DNA of 64,000 nucleotides, taken from NCBI GenBank assembly GCA_963693085.1, contig OY856410.1, positions 567,396,406 through 567,460,405 on the forward strand, written 5' to 3'. The stretch comes from Alisma plantago-aquatica (Eukaryota > Streptophyta > Magnoliopsida > Alismatales > Alismataceae). The position numbers were made by a program, and so were the translations under genes. Shown in pieces: positions 10,961 through 23,299 of this stretch (position 1 is the stretch's first letter; each line of letters starts with the position of its first letter). Below the pieces are notes generated by a model. It saw nothing but the letters and a program-made list of their open reading frames with translations, was not told the origin of the DNA and searched no databases.

Positions 10961-12365
10961 CTTTAAAAATTGAAACCATTTGTTTTTTATATTCTTGAGG
11001 TGTGTTCTAAGATGATGTCACTATCATCAAGCTTCATACCTCTGAATTATATTGTCATATATACGATGACTTCAGCAATTATTCAAGAAGAAAATAAAAG
11101 ATCAACATATGATGAGAAATTGAAATCAATAATAACATTGATGGGTTCAAGTTATATAACCCGCCTTCAAAGTAGCTTCAAAGCTTCAAGATTCTCATCT
11201 CTAATGGTGAAAGAAGCTCCTTCAACTATCCAAGTTTCGTTTCCAACTCTTTGGATGCAAAAGATAGCCAAGGTTGAGCATTGGATGGAAGAGAGAAGAA
11301 AATGAGTGTTGAAATCCGATTTCAACCATCAATTCAAGGTTGAATATGATCATGGAGCTTACCTTCATCTTGGGGAACGTTTTTTTCCTTCTCCTAATCT
11401 CCTTGGTCATCGTCCAAAGCAAGGAAGTAAAGTGGTTTGCAAAAATAGCCTTTCAAGTAAGGAGAAAATCAAGTACATATAATTGATTTTCTAGGAGAGA
11501 GAAAGTAGGAGGAAAATCTTCAACTCCCATTCTAGGTGCCACATGCCCCATACACTTCCTTGCTTCCCAAGAAAACTTCCTTGCCCTCAATATCCTCTCA
11601 ATTATCCTTGAATTAAAAGCAACCACTTAAGCACCTTAATCATTATAATACTATTATCCATTTTTAGTGGACATTACTTTTTAATTAACAAATGTGAGTG
11701 GATTTCTTCACCTACTTAGGATATTTCAGTGCCACTCAAAGAATTTGGACGTCCTCCCACTATAGGATTTCAACCACAGCCGTTTTAGTTGATGGGCACT
11801 TCAATTAATATATTTACTTTTGCTACAAAATAAATTAGGGTTTTCAATCATGCTTAAATCTTGATTATTTTATTATCAAGAGTATCTCTCCTAAAAAGTA
11901 GTTCAAACAAGACGCCCCTTTCTTTTTATTTTCTCTAAATGATTCCAAGAAACAGTAGGGACACTCTTGAAGTGGTATTTTACATATTCAACCCTAGATT
12001 TTGGGTAATTTGCAAATTACACCAAAACTAACATTCAATACACAAGCATTACTCAAACAAGCTCCTTCTTGGAACTTAGGCTTCCACAAGACATATATTA
12101 GCATCATTCTCATTATTATGATGCTAAAACACTTGAGGAACAGTTATCATGTAACATTTGCAAGATAACCCCTTAAATTGGGTAAATTGCACTTTAGTCC
12201 AAAACAAGCAAATATTGCTTCAGCATTATTCAAATAGGACCAAAATTGAAACATAAGCTATCCTTTAGTCTTAATTACTTTTCAAAAGATAAATACAAGA
12301 ATCTAAATGAATTACTTAAGAAAAACTCCTAGGGTTCAGGCATAACCCAGGTCAGGGATGTTACA

Positions 12366-13803
12366 ATGGCTTACATCCATTATGATATCAATGTGTACTA
12401 ACAAGGTATGACCTTGGTAGTACTACCTAAAGGGGTAATACCCATAAGGTGAAGTTGGGTTTTCATTGGGAAGGCCAACATGGATAACATAAGGAAACAA
12501 ATTGGTTGCAATGGTTTTCAAATAGTTGAACATGAAGAAATTCCTTCACCAATTGTCATGCTTGTTGTAGTATCTAGCATAGACTATGGCATTTGGCATA
12601 TGAAGTTAAAAAACACATTTCTTAAAAGGAATATATGAAAGATGTGTACGTGACACAACCTAAAGATTTTATAGCTTCAAGAATGCAATTTAAATCTATA
12701 AGCTACAACGTTCAATCTAGATATTGAAACAAGAATCCCAAAGATGTGATCTTTTGACTTGAAAAGATAGTCAAAGAGTTTGAGTTGACCCAAGATAAAA
12801 GATGAAATCTATGATTACAAAAGATTTAGTAGGAGCATATATATATATTCCACATATTGATGGGGAATAACATCTCAATACTATAAACATTGAGACATGG
12901 CATAAAAATTCCTTCAACAATGAAGGATTAGGTGAAACATCCTATGTAATAGGGATCAAGATCTACAGAGATAGTTCCTGAAAGTTTCATGACCTAAAAT
13001 AGAACATACAATAGAAAGATTTTGAAAGAGTTTAGCATAAAGGATTCAATGATAGAGATCATGACCATGATTCATGGGATTAGTCTCTCAAGAACCCTAT
13101 GTTCCAAATCTTGTAAAGAATGGAAAGACGTGAGGAAGATGTCATATGCACCAACAATTGGATCTATCATGCATGCTATATAAATGCACTCATCCCATAA
13201 GTCTTGCATGTATTGGACATGGAAATATGATATTAGCTTCCAATGAGGGTCATTGGAATGTCATGTAAAGATATGCATTAGTACTTGAGAAGCGATAAAG
13301 GATTAGTTTCTAGATTATATCAACAAGGAAGAGTTGGGTGTAGGGTTACACTGATGCAAGATTCTAAAATGACATAGAACAATCACAACATAAAATATGA
13401 TTAATTTTTAGAAAAGAGTTGTAAGTTTGAAGGGTTCCAAACTACAGAACATTAATTCAATTCTACAATGGAAGATGAGTATGCTAGTGTTCTAAACACC
13501 AGAGTGGATACTATAGGGATCTAGAAGTTCATATAGATGATCTTGAAGATGTTCCAACCATTGATGACTTTGTAGAAATATTGTGACAACAATGGAGATA
13601 GTTGTTAGGCAAGGAATATCAGATAGAATATTATGATAATTTCATCTCACATCGAAGAGATAAGAAACATGCAATATACAGACTAAAAGAAAAGTGTTTC
13701 TAACCCGTAAGATTAGCACTTGCATAGTAGAAACATGATGGACATGTTTACATTACTAAGAATATCATTCATGGGTGATTTGCTCTAAGTGCAAGTGGGA
13801 GTT
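12366..13803 (+). pseudogene. Ty1/copia pol relic (RT and RNase H), first copy
   Basis: Heavily decayed pol of a Ty1/copia element. Readable fragments, with frameshifts between them, include TNKV..TLVVLPKGVIPI near 12405-12450, a TQPKDF equivalent near 12652, a region matching the second copy at 15951-16200 (gtcaaagagtttg..., ctatgaaggac...), and the C-terminal 'tggtggacatgtt...gctctaagtgcaagtggg' block that precedes the LTR. It begins directly at the border of element A's LTR, so the 5' part of this copia was probably separated by A's insertion and lies left of the window. Confidence 0.75.
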
Positions 13804-15805
13804 TGTTGATATGTATGCCCAAAGAGGCAATCATATCATGATTGTGATGGCATATTACATAAAGGATTATATTAATAATAATTTAGACAAGATTCCAATT
13901 CATTCTATTTCACTCAGTTATGATATAATGAGAAACATAATGAAAGTCTAAAGAATGACAATTACTCAAGTATGTATGTCTTCAAGAACATGAATTAAAT
14001 AATGAGACCATACAAATCATGAGTGTATGTACATTCTCATCATGTCCCTAGTTAGATGCTACTGTGGAAGACTAACAGATATTAGTAACACATAAGACTA
14101 GAGTGTGTGTTTGTTGATGACAGAATCTCATCAGTCATGATATGGTATATCAAACCAAGCACATAGATACTTGTTAGAGAACATTGTATAAGACAGACCC
14201 ACCTTGAGAGTGACACATGGAAACTATTATAAGTATTCATAGTCATCTCTCACAGTGAAGGTTTTGATTTTGGCTCTTGGACCTTAAGTCATCAGTGTAC
14301 TTTGACATCATCTAGTGTAACCCTGAATAAGGATTGCCATAAAGGTGATGATCAAATGCACTGTGACACATGGGGATGACTATGAGTGATGTAGATGGGA
14401 TTCTACCTCCTACATGAGTTTGATATCATGGCCACTCAATAAGCGAGACTGAGAAAAGCATGTGCATGCACATGTAAATAAATATATGATATTGAGGTAA
14501 TATATACGTTAGACAGTCTTTTCTTGGTTCAGGGAACATGGATTGAGCATTTAGAGGATGTTGATTCTATGCCCCGAGTTCATTTCGTATATCAGAGACA
14601 AAGGAATCATACAATCACTATAACACCTTACACAAATTGTAGGTTGAAGTTGTTCTCCAACTGTACATTCACTTGGGTAGCACTGATGATGTCATAAACC
14701 AGTTATGGACATTCACTGCCAATGTGATATGGGACCTATAGGGTCACACACATAGGAACTCATCTAGAAGAGGAGTTTAATCATGAATTATAATTGAATT
14801 TATTACCAAAGTGTTTGGGAACTCAATTTGAGAAACAAATCAATTGACTAGACTCCAAACTGATTGGTTCAAGTGTTGAAACAACTGTTTGGAGTGTCAA
14901 ATTGATAAATAACTAAATTGGTTGAGTTGTACCTAACATGGGGAGTGAACCCACTAGTTCATTTAGTGAACCGATTGGCTTGGGTCATGAGACGACTGTC
15001 TCGCAAGAGCAAGATGCCCGGTTCATGGAGAAATTTGATTGCATCAAAGATTAGTGATGATGTCATGTTTTGCATTAATTGGATTTGAACTGTCAATTCG
15101 TATGCAATTGGGAAACATGGAGAAACAACATATTTGTAGAGCAAACTGATCATCTCACATGTGAACCAACCGGCTTGCTTGTGAACTAACTAGTTTGCCA
15201 CTCGTAGGTTATGAATTTTGTGATATTCTGGTCACTTCCACTCCCACACAGACTGGGAAGCCTGGCCCTAACCCGTCCTACAAATAGATGGTAATTGGGG
15301 GCTTCTCAGACACATCAATTGCCTTTGACAATTTTTGTCTTCACTGGTTGTAGTAACTGAAAGAACTCGAGCAATTCTTAGTTGTTGAAGGGAGGGATAG
15401 CAGGAGAGAAAAATTATGGGAGAGCAAGTTGGTGACTAGTACACCAACAGGTGGGACAACTCCTTCCCGTCCATTCTAGTAGAATGACAGGAGTTCTAAG
15501 TGGTCCATGTGGACTTTCATAGAGGTGAGGTGACCTTTTCCTGTCACTAGGAGGACAACATTAGCCTACATCCTGTGGAGGAGCTACTGCAGACACCATC
15601 TAAGTTTGTTGTCCATGGTGGAGACTAGGAGCTACTGCAAACGTGTCCCAGTGCAACTAGGAGTGACACGACTACTACAATGACTTATAGTCACTGGACT
15701 TGCTCTAGGACCAAGTACAAACTCATTAAACCATCCTTCCATTATATAGTTGATAATGCAATCTTGTTGTTCAAGGGATATTGATAGATAAAATTTTGTT
15801 TCCGT
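13804..15805 (+). mobile_element. Copia LTR, first copy
   Basis: It begins TGTTGATATGTATG after the purine-rich aagtgcaagtgggagt. It matches 17050-18945 along its length (cagttatgatataatgagaaac..., acactagagtgtgtgtttgttgatga..., cactaggaggacaaca...) with many substitutions and indels. The right end is approximate and set by where similarity to the second LTR fades and RT begins. No primer-binding site is visible after it. Confidence 0.7.
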
Positions 15806-15836
15806 TGCCTACTTTGTGGCCATATTTCCCAAAAAA

Positions 15837-17033
15837 CACAACTTGAGGGTTTCATAAATCCAAAGTATGCAAATAAAGTTTGTAATCTACAAAGGTCAAT
15901 CTATGAATTGAATCAAGCATCTTAGAGCTGGAATCTCCATTTTTACAAAACAGTCAAAGAGTTTGGATTTAGTCAAAATGAAGATGAACTGTGTGTTTAC
16001 AAGAAGGTTAGTGGGAGCATTATTGTATTCCACATATTGTATGTGGATGACATACTATTTACAAGGAATGATATCCCTACTTTGTAGTTGGTAAAGACTT
16101 GGTTTGGAAATACATTCTCTATGAAGGACTTAGGCAAAGCATCCTATACTTTAGGAATAAAGATATATAGAGATAGATGTACAAGGCTTCTTAGACTAAA
16201 TTAGAGCACATACATTGACAAAGTGTTGAAGAGGTTCAGCATGGAGAACTCAAAGAGAGGCAACCTTCCCATGTCTCATGGCATTACTATCTTTAGAGCT
16301 CAATGTCCCAAATCTAGTCAAGAAAGGGAACACATGAATGAGACTCCATATTCCTATGCAATTGGATCTATCATGTATGCAATGTTATTTACTCGTCCTG
16401 ATGTCTCTTATGCCTTGAGCATGACAAGTAGATATCAGTCAGATCCTGGTGATGCCCATTGGACTGCCATGAAAAATATCCTTAAATATGTGAGAAGAAC
16501 TAAGGATCATTTATGTGTCTATGGTGGTGAGAAAGAGTTGGTGATAAAAGGTTACACCAATGTGAGCTTCCAAACTAACACAGATGATTATCAAATTGCA
16601 ATCGGAGTTTTTGTTTTGTCTCAACAATGGTGTTGTATTGTATGCTAGAAGAGTTCAATAAAGAGACAATTATAGATTCTACAACAAAGGTCGAGCATAT
16701 TATTGCCTCCAATGCAGCTAAGGAAGTTGCATGGATCAAGAAGTTCATTTTTGAACTTGGGGTGGTTCTAAGCATCAATGATGAAATTGAGCTATATTAT
16801 GACAACAATGGAGCTATTTCACAAGATAAGGAACCCAAGTCACATCAACGTTCCAAGCACATACAAAGGCGGTTCCATGTCATATGAGAGATCATACAAT
16901 CGACAGATGTGAAGATTTGTAGAGTGCCAATCGAAAGAAATATTGTTGACCCCTTGAAAAAAGCACTATCAAAGTAGAAGCATGATGGTCATGTTAGATC
17001 ACTTGGGATTAAGTTCATGGATGATTGGCTCTA
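15837..17033 (+). pseudogene. Ty1/copia pol relic (RT and RNase H), second copy
   Basis: Starts at the motif TQLEGF (TQPEGF in the family). RT follows: KVCNLQRSIYELNQAS, VYKKVSGSI, and the catalytic YVDDILF at 16040-16060. Next are KDLGKASYTLGIKIYRDR, IDKVLKRFSM, PMSHGITI, YAIGSIMYAMLFTRPDVSYALS and KYVRRTKDHL, then RNase H: GYTNVSFQT, (frameshift near 16620) STTKVEHIIASNAAKEVAWIKKF, YYDNNGA and SHQRSKHI. It ends SLGIKFMDDWL. Breaks include TAG after NQAS, a frameshift, TGA in 'VIREII' (CGA to TGA) and TAG in 'LSQ'. Gag, protease and integrase are absent between this piece and the LTR upstream, so most of the internal region was deleted. Confidence 0.9.
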
Positions 17034-17049
17034 AGTGCAAGTGGGAATC

Positions 17050-18945
17050 TGTTGGTATGTATGTCTATAGAGTGAATCATATGGTTATTTTAATGACATA
17101 ACTTGTATACAATTTGATTAATAATAAAGGCAATCTTCCAATTTATTATGTTTTATTCAGTTATGAGATAATGATATTACATAATAAATGTATAAATAAT
17201 GATATTACTCAATTATGTATGTATTCCTGTTGAGGACATGAACAATGAGATCATACAAATGTTAAGTTATATATATTCTTTTTATGTCCCCAGTTGGTTG
17301 TTATTGTGGAAGCCTGATAGACAACAATAACACTTAATACTAGAGTGTGTGTTGGTTGATGATATAATCTCATTAGTCATGCTATGTGATATCAAACCAA
17401 ACACATAGATAGTGTATCAGACATACCCACCTTGAGAGTCATACATGGAAACCATAGAATGGTAGTCAGAATCATCTCTCATAGTGATGGTGGAGATTGT
17501 GATTCTTAGACCTAAAATCATTACACTCATCACATGTTGTTTGATGTCCTTTTTCATCATCAAAAGTGACCTTGAATAAGGGTTTCCATCAAGGTGATGT
17601 TCAAATGCCTTATGACACACATGGAATGACTCTGAGTGATGTAGATAGGATTTGTCCCTCATACAAGAGTTTGATATCAGGGCCACTTGATAAGCGAGAT
17701 TAAGAAATGCATGTCCATGCAGATTTGAATCAATATATGATGTTGAGTTCACATATATCTCAGACAGTATGCTCAAGTTCAAGTAACATGGATTGAACAT
17801 TGAAGAGGACGATGATTCCATGCCTTGATTTCAATCTAGATATTAGAGACAAAGGAACTACACAATTACTATAACACCAATCACAGATTGTAGGTTGAAG
17901 TTGTCCTCCAATTTTCCAAATTTCTTGTGTAGCAATGATGTCTTTCTAGATACCAATCTTTGCTTGTGATGTCATAAATTAGTTGTGGACATTCGTTGCC
18001 AATATAATTTGGGACCTATAGGGTTACACACGTATGAATGCACTTGGAATAGGAGTTTGTTCATGAGTGATGTTAAAATTGATTACTAAAGTGTTAGGAG
18101 TTCAATTTAAACAACATTGGCAATCTACACTTTGAAATGATTGGTTCATCAAGTGAATTGATTGGCACATGTGCATTAACCGATTGGCTCAGGTTGTGAA
18201 CTAGTTGTTTGGTAGATCAGTGAGATTGGATCAAGGATTGATGCTGACATATGGTGTGCATTAATTGAATATTAATTCCTAATATAATTATGATTGGAAA
18301 ACATGTTGAAACATTTGGTTCAAGGGTTGAACTGATCATCTAGAATGTAAATCGATCAGTTCACCTCTGCACTGATCATTTTGTTGTTCGTAGGTTGGAA
18401 AAATTCCTAAAATTGCATCCCCTTTGACTCCTGCTCAGATTGGGAACCCTAGCCCTGGCCCTCCTATAGGGTCTTCCCATATACAACAATAAGCTCTAAC
18501 AATTGTTGTCTTTTGTGGCTATGGTAACCAAGAGAGCCTGACCAAGTTCTACCCATTAAAGGGAGGAACAACAAGGGAGAGATAATTGTAGGAGAGTGAG
18601 TTGAATCTAGCATGTCAACTACAAGGGACAACTTCTTGTTTGTTCGTCTAGAATGATAGTAGTTTTGGTGATTTGTATGGACTAATCTAGAGGTGAGGAG
18701 GCTCTGCCTACCACTAGGAGGACACCGTCAACTACCCTCCATGATTCTTGACTAGGAGGACAATAATGACACCCATCAAGGTTCAACTCGATGAAGTAGC
18801 ACGCTGCAACAAACATTTTCACTGGTCTTTCTCTAGGACTAGGAATATGGTCTTACAACCTTCTTTCCCATCTCATAGTTGTTGACGCGATCTTCTATTC
18901 AATGGGGGGATATGGCAAGTAAAATTTTTGTTTCTTGGACCCAGA
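17050..18945 (+). mobile_element. Copia LTR, second copy
   Basis: Begins TGTTGGTATGTATG after gcaagtgggaatc and is homologous to 13804-15805. The end is approximate. The two LTRs are clearly diverged, so this is an old insertion. Confidence 0.7.
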
Positions 18946-20925
18946 TCATCTAGACTTGTGTACCCACTGTACAGAAGTTACAACGTAAACATTATGTTAT
19001 TTATATCATACTTTACTAGTCTAACTAATTTCATTCTTAGAATTATATCATACTCTAACCATAACAAGGTTGAGATTAGTCATCTAATTAAGAATTAACT
19101 ATTCTTTACAATCATGAGTTAATTATGTAAACTTAAAATAAAAATATTTACATGATATTCTACATAGGTTAAACATTATAACAATGACTACAAATATGTA
19201 AATAGTTAACTCCATTAACTTTCAATGTAAAAAATTTCACATTATCTAATATAACTATTGTATGTTAATATCATGTGCAATGGAATTATCTTATGTATTA
19301 AAAAATATAGAATAAAGTCTTTTTTCTGACATAAAAATGTGATGTTTATATATAGAACTTCTTTCCTGTATACCCCCACTGCCGCTATTATTGTGGGTAT
19401 GTGTATGGTGCTGGTCTAGATTTTCATTACGCGGGTCTAGAGATGGAACTAGACCCTCTAAAGTGAATGGGTATGGGTATGTGTATGACCATATCCGCAC
19501 CAAACCAATACCATTTACACTCCTAATAGAGAACAAGTTTCTCAAACAAGTATCTAAAACTGAATATTTTAAGCATACACATATACAAAAATTACATACC
19601 ACTAGTCTATACAAAAGGAAGATAAAGTGTACCTTGATTAGAGCACAATTAACCACTTCATTTAGAAGACCTTATCTAAGAATCTTGACTAGATCATGTA
19701 AATTAATTCATCATAGTGGTCATGGGATTACAAAAAAAGGTGATTTGATTAAATTCAACAAGATTAGTTTATCATAGTCAATTTCATGGTGGTTGGATGT
19801 GTCACCTAATTATAGATATCACTTCCTTCAATACTAATTTCAATATCTCAACTAGGTTAATCAAGTTCATTATCAAGTTACAAAGTATCTCTTGGGTTCA
19901 TTTAACTCTTAGAGTTACACATCACAACTAAATTAGGGATTTATGATTAAAGTTTCAAGATTTTTTATGGGTAACGCATAAGATTTGAGCAAGATAAATG
20001 ATTTAGGCTTCAACATAGTCAAAATTAGTCATATTGAGTCATTTTCATGCAAGTTAAGCATCATTAGAGTGTAGATGATATCACTTGGATTTGATGTCAC
20101 AAACATAATCAAGATACTAATTTGAAAGTGTACTATAACATGGATGATCTTTAGGGTGAGGTTTGTACAAGATTAGATCTCAAAATAAAAACATGTATTT
20201 TAGGTCACATCCATGAAACAATTAGGTCAAAAAGTCATACTAGTGAACAAGAGTGATATACATGGAAATTAGGGTTACAAGACATTTAGAGTGATTGAGT
20301 TGTATGTCACATTAAAGTTTGAGTAACATTATATCCATAGTTGAGCAAGGTTCAATATTTAACATCCAAAGTTCACATTAAGGCATATAAAGACACATTT
20401 CATGGTTGCTATCACATCATTAAGCCATGGTAGGGTACAAAAATGAAAACATTTAGTGCTTGATACAACATGAATCAAGATTTATGATTAAGGGTCTCAT
20501 ATATCATTTAAGTCATAAATGACCAAGTTTAATCATCAAAGTAGGGATGTTGGGAATTGAAGTCCATATTAAGTCACTTGTTGTGACATACGATCACATT
20601 AGGATTCACATGATGAACAAAGGCCGAATTTTAATATATAAAGTGGCTTAAGTTACTGATCTTAGGATAAGCATAAAGTTTGGACCATAAAATGATCAAT
20701 GTCATGCATCCAATAGTGTAAACCATCTTAAAAACACTTCAAAAGTAAGCATTTTAGGATATCAATTTAAGTACAAGAAGATATGAGTTTTCTAAATATT
20801 TAAATGAAAATTTTACATTTTATCTATCAAAATGGAATATTACATGCCTATATTTGGATAAAGGATCAATTTTTAACAGTATATGCAAGATCATAATTTT
20901 TACATGAACAAAAGGGAGAAATAAA
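18946..20925. other. AT-rich intergenic stretch, no gene seen
   Basis: No domain or repeat array was recognised. Overlapping open frames on both strands at 19291-19777 carry no conserved motif; the region around 19390-19490 is rich in gggtatgtgtatg and reads as low complexity. Part may be the distal section of the older LTR proposed at 20926-21583. Confidence 0.5.
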
Positions 20926-21583
20926 AACCAAATACCAAACTATTGATTATAGTGGCCATTGATCTCGAGACCCACGTCTGAGCACGTGGTGTCATACACA
21001 CCTTGACCCATGTTCAACACCAACCAGGGGGATTAAGGCCTTATGCGAACCACTTAAGTAAGAGGGCAAGAGAGCGAACACAACCATCTGATCTGAACCG
21101 TCAACTTGTGATCCACCCTAGATCTTAGGGTGATCCCATCAACCCTCTTGCTATACCAGATGCATAGAAATAGATTCCCACTCATCGGAGGCCCTCATCA
21201 AAGCCATGGCGACACGAGTCATAACAACTCAAAGGCGAGATCCAAGAACTCTTCCATGCCTGGCTTCTCTCGTGGAAGAAAACACCTACTAAACAGGTCC
21301 CAAGGACGTGATGGGAGGTGGTGTCCAAAGGGATTTTGATGGCTGACTCCATAAAAGGGGAAGGAGAAGAAGAAGTTAGGAGTGGAGCTTTGGAACACAA
21401 AAATGAGAGAAAAGGAATGAAAATAAAAGAGGGTAAGAAATAGAGCAGCATATGGCATCATTTTGTCCTAAGGGGCTGTATAATGGTTGGACTGGATAGA
21501 GAAAAGAATTATGTAGCTCTCCTTATGTTAGGTAGAAGATGAGGTTGTGAATTTGAAATGGTAATCTCCCCATTGACCAAGAG
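20926..21583 (-). mobile_element. Probable older gypsy LTR (right-hand part), interrupted by element B
   Basis: Less AT-rich than its neighbours. The phrase 'gatctgaaccgtcaacttgtgatcc' resembles the 'ccgttgatcagatcc' phrases common in plant gypsy LTRs, and on the minus strand ccttttatggag could be a promoter. Element B is inserted at its end with an AAGAG duplication, and the other flank (34593-34979) leads into a minus-strand polypurine-like tract. Inferred as one LTR split by B. Confidence 0.35.
21579..21583. repeat. Target-site duplication of element B, left copy
   Basis: AAGAG directly precedes the 5' LTR TGTAACA and recurs directly after the 3' LTR at 34588-34592. Confidence 0.9.
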
Positions 21584-22271
21584 TGTAACATCCCTGACCT
21601 GGGTTATAAACTAACCCTAGGTGTTTTGCCTAAATATGTAATTAAACTCTTGTGATTATCTTTTGGCATGTAATTAAGTTCCTAAGGAACATACATTTTC
21701 ATTTCTATCCCTTTTAAACAATGATTGTAGTATTGTGTGGTAATACAGGGACCTATGTGCAAATTATCCAGTTAAGGGGTTTAACTTGCAAATTTCACAA
21801 GTTAAGATGTTCCTCTGATGATGAGATATCATATGAGTGGATATGATGAGGTAAGATGGATTTCCCAAGCTTGGGCATCAAGATGCAGCTTGTGGAATGA
21901 TCTTTATGCTTAAAAACCCTAATTTGGATTAAAGTGCAATTTACCCAAATGTGGGGTGCAACTTATAAAATACACCATCTAGAACATCTTTTATGACTCT
22001 TGACATCATTTAGAGTAAAAATGATGAAAGGGACACATGAATGAGTGATCAGATAAGAAAATTGATCTTTGTGCATAAAATTCACTAAGTATGAGGATGG
22101 AGACTTGTCATATATGAACTCTAGTTGAAAGTTGGTTTTCTTTACCCTTAAATCTAGAGTTTTGATGAGCTTTACATAAGTTTCATAGCATGGGCGTGCC
22201 TTAGAAACAAGGAGGGACTTAGATGAGAATTCCATGATTTAGAGGTCCTTATGGTGGAAAATAGCCTGAAG

Positions 22272-22278
22272 TATATAA
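22272..22278 (+). promoter_or_regulatory. LTR TATA box, element B
   Basis: TATATAA in the context gaagTATATAAgccttcaccc, repeated at 31152-31158 in the 3' LTR. Transcription should start about 25-35 bp downstream, near 22305. Confidence 0.65.
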
Positions 22279-22794
22279 GCCTTCACCCTTGCAAACCAAG
22301 TGAATGTATCCTTTATCCTCTTCATTTCTCATCTTTCTCAAAATGGCCAAGGCAGAACTCTGGACCTCAGGGAGATGAACAACTAGTGCTAAGGTGAGTA
22401 GGAACCATCTTCAAGCTCGAATTCATGGAGGAATTCTTCTTAAAAGGTTGGTTCTATGATTAACTCACTTAGATTCTTTGTCTTAGTCGACCATTCCCAT
22501 CTTTTCCTTGAAGAAACAACCTTGGATGACCTGTGGAGCTCAATATGCCATTAAATGATTGAAGCTTGGAAGCTTGGAGCTCTAGGAACCACGTTTAAGG
22601 CGGGTTTTATAACTCTAAACTCCTAGCTTTATTATGCATATCTTTGTTCTTACTTTTAGTGCTTAGTTCTTCTTCTACCTCCCTTCTTCCTTGCACTTTT
22701 GCAAGCAAAACGGTGGTGTAACCGACCTGAACAGAGGTTGAGGATGATGGGCGTGGATTCCTAGGAAACTTTATCAAACGACCTTGGACCCTTT

Positions 22795-22930
22795 TGGTCC
22801 AAACGGTTGCAAACCGTTTAAGGTCAAACGGGTTCAGCCCGTTTTGATCTCAAACGATCTTGCAAGATCGTTTGGATCAAAACGGTCTCAAGACCGTTTG
22901 ATAGGGTTGACCAAGGGACGACCGTTTGAG
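22795..22930 (+). repeat. Cluster of near-perfect 19-24-bp palindromes, element B 5' LTR
   Basis: Four consecutive inverted repeats: AAACGGTTGCAAACCGTTT (22801-22819), AAACGGGTTCAGCCCGTTTT, a perfect 24-bp palindrome at 22851-22874 (arms CAAACGATCTTG), and AAACGGTCTCAAGACCGTTT. The same cluster is at about 31675-31810 in the 3' LTR. Confidence 0.95.
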
Positions 22931-23299
22931 GGTTTGTTGATAATATATTGAATTTCATTTCTACAAAGAATTATAAACTAATTCCTAACCAATTGAGAGT
23001 TGAAGGCACTTCAACACCCTAACCCTAATCGGGTTGAAATTGCTGATTTCAAGTATTGATCTTGTTGAGTTTTGGGTTGAAGGACCCAAACGGGTTCAAA
23101 ACTGTTTGAGGGTTCATCCAAACGGTCTCACACTCGTTTAGTGACACCCCAAGATCGTTTGGAGGTCTAGGGTTAAGGAAATTTGATGGTTTGAGGGTCC
23201 AATTTCAATAGGTTGATGAATTGATAAAATTGCTGATTTTAGATCTATTTAGGGTTCAACCCTTATCCAACCGACTTGGTTTTTGGTCAAACTTTGGGC

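Larger units (their letters stand above)
8338..11362 (-). other. Predicted LTR leader intron, element A
   Basis: The minus strand reads AAG|GTAAGC at 11362 and TTCTTAG|GTGG at 8338. Both sites occupy places homologous to GTGAGT and TTTTTAG in B and to GTAAGA and TTTTTAG in C. Splicing is an inference; no transcript evidence is available. Confidence 0.4.
3130..12365 (-). mobile_element. Element A: Tekay-type chromovirus, 3' end missing
   Basis: On the minus strand the order is 5' LTR (12365 down to 7891), primer site, gag (from 7757), protease, RT, RNase H and integrase, stopping inside the chromodomain at about 3130. The LTR begins TGTAACATCCCTGACC, as in elements B and C. The chromodomain, polypurine tract and 3' LTR are missing where the Athila-like LTR begins. 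Flanking sequence at 12366 is copia pol, so A seems to have inserted into an older copia element and was then interrupted at its 3' end. Many stops, one clear frameshift and a lost RT catalytic Asp show that it is dead. Confidence 0.85.
7891..12365 (-). mobile_element. Element A 5' LTR (about 4.5 kb)
   Basis: It starts at 12365 with TGTAACATCC and ends at 7891 in the palindrome TGTCATGACA just before the primer site. It contains in order (minus strand) a donor-like splice site at 11362, a 50-bp palindromic tandem array, a TTAGGGTTT-rich repeat, a block conserved with B and C, a stem-loop, and an acceptor-like site at 8338. It has no partner LTR in the window. Its length is typical of Tekay/Del elements. 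Confidence 0.8.

Noticed and set aside
19291..19777. Overlapping frames on both strands
   Set aside because: No conserved domain; one region is low complexity (tatgggtatgtg). Not supported as a gene.
21130..21461. Several small frames on both strands
   Set aside because: Mutually overlapping, in a probable LTR relic, with no recognisable domain.
22343..22378. Possible coding first exon (MAKAELWTSGR) before the predicted donor in B
   Set aside because: It ends in TGA before the donor and is not conserved in A or C, so a spliced LTR protein starting here is not supported.
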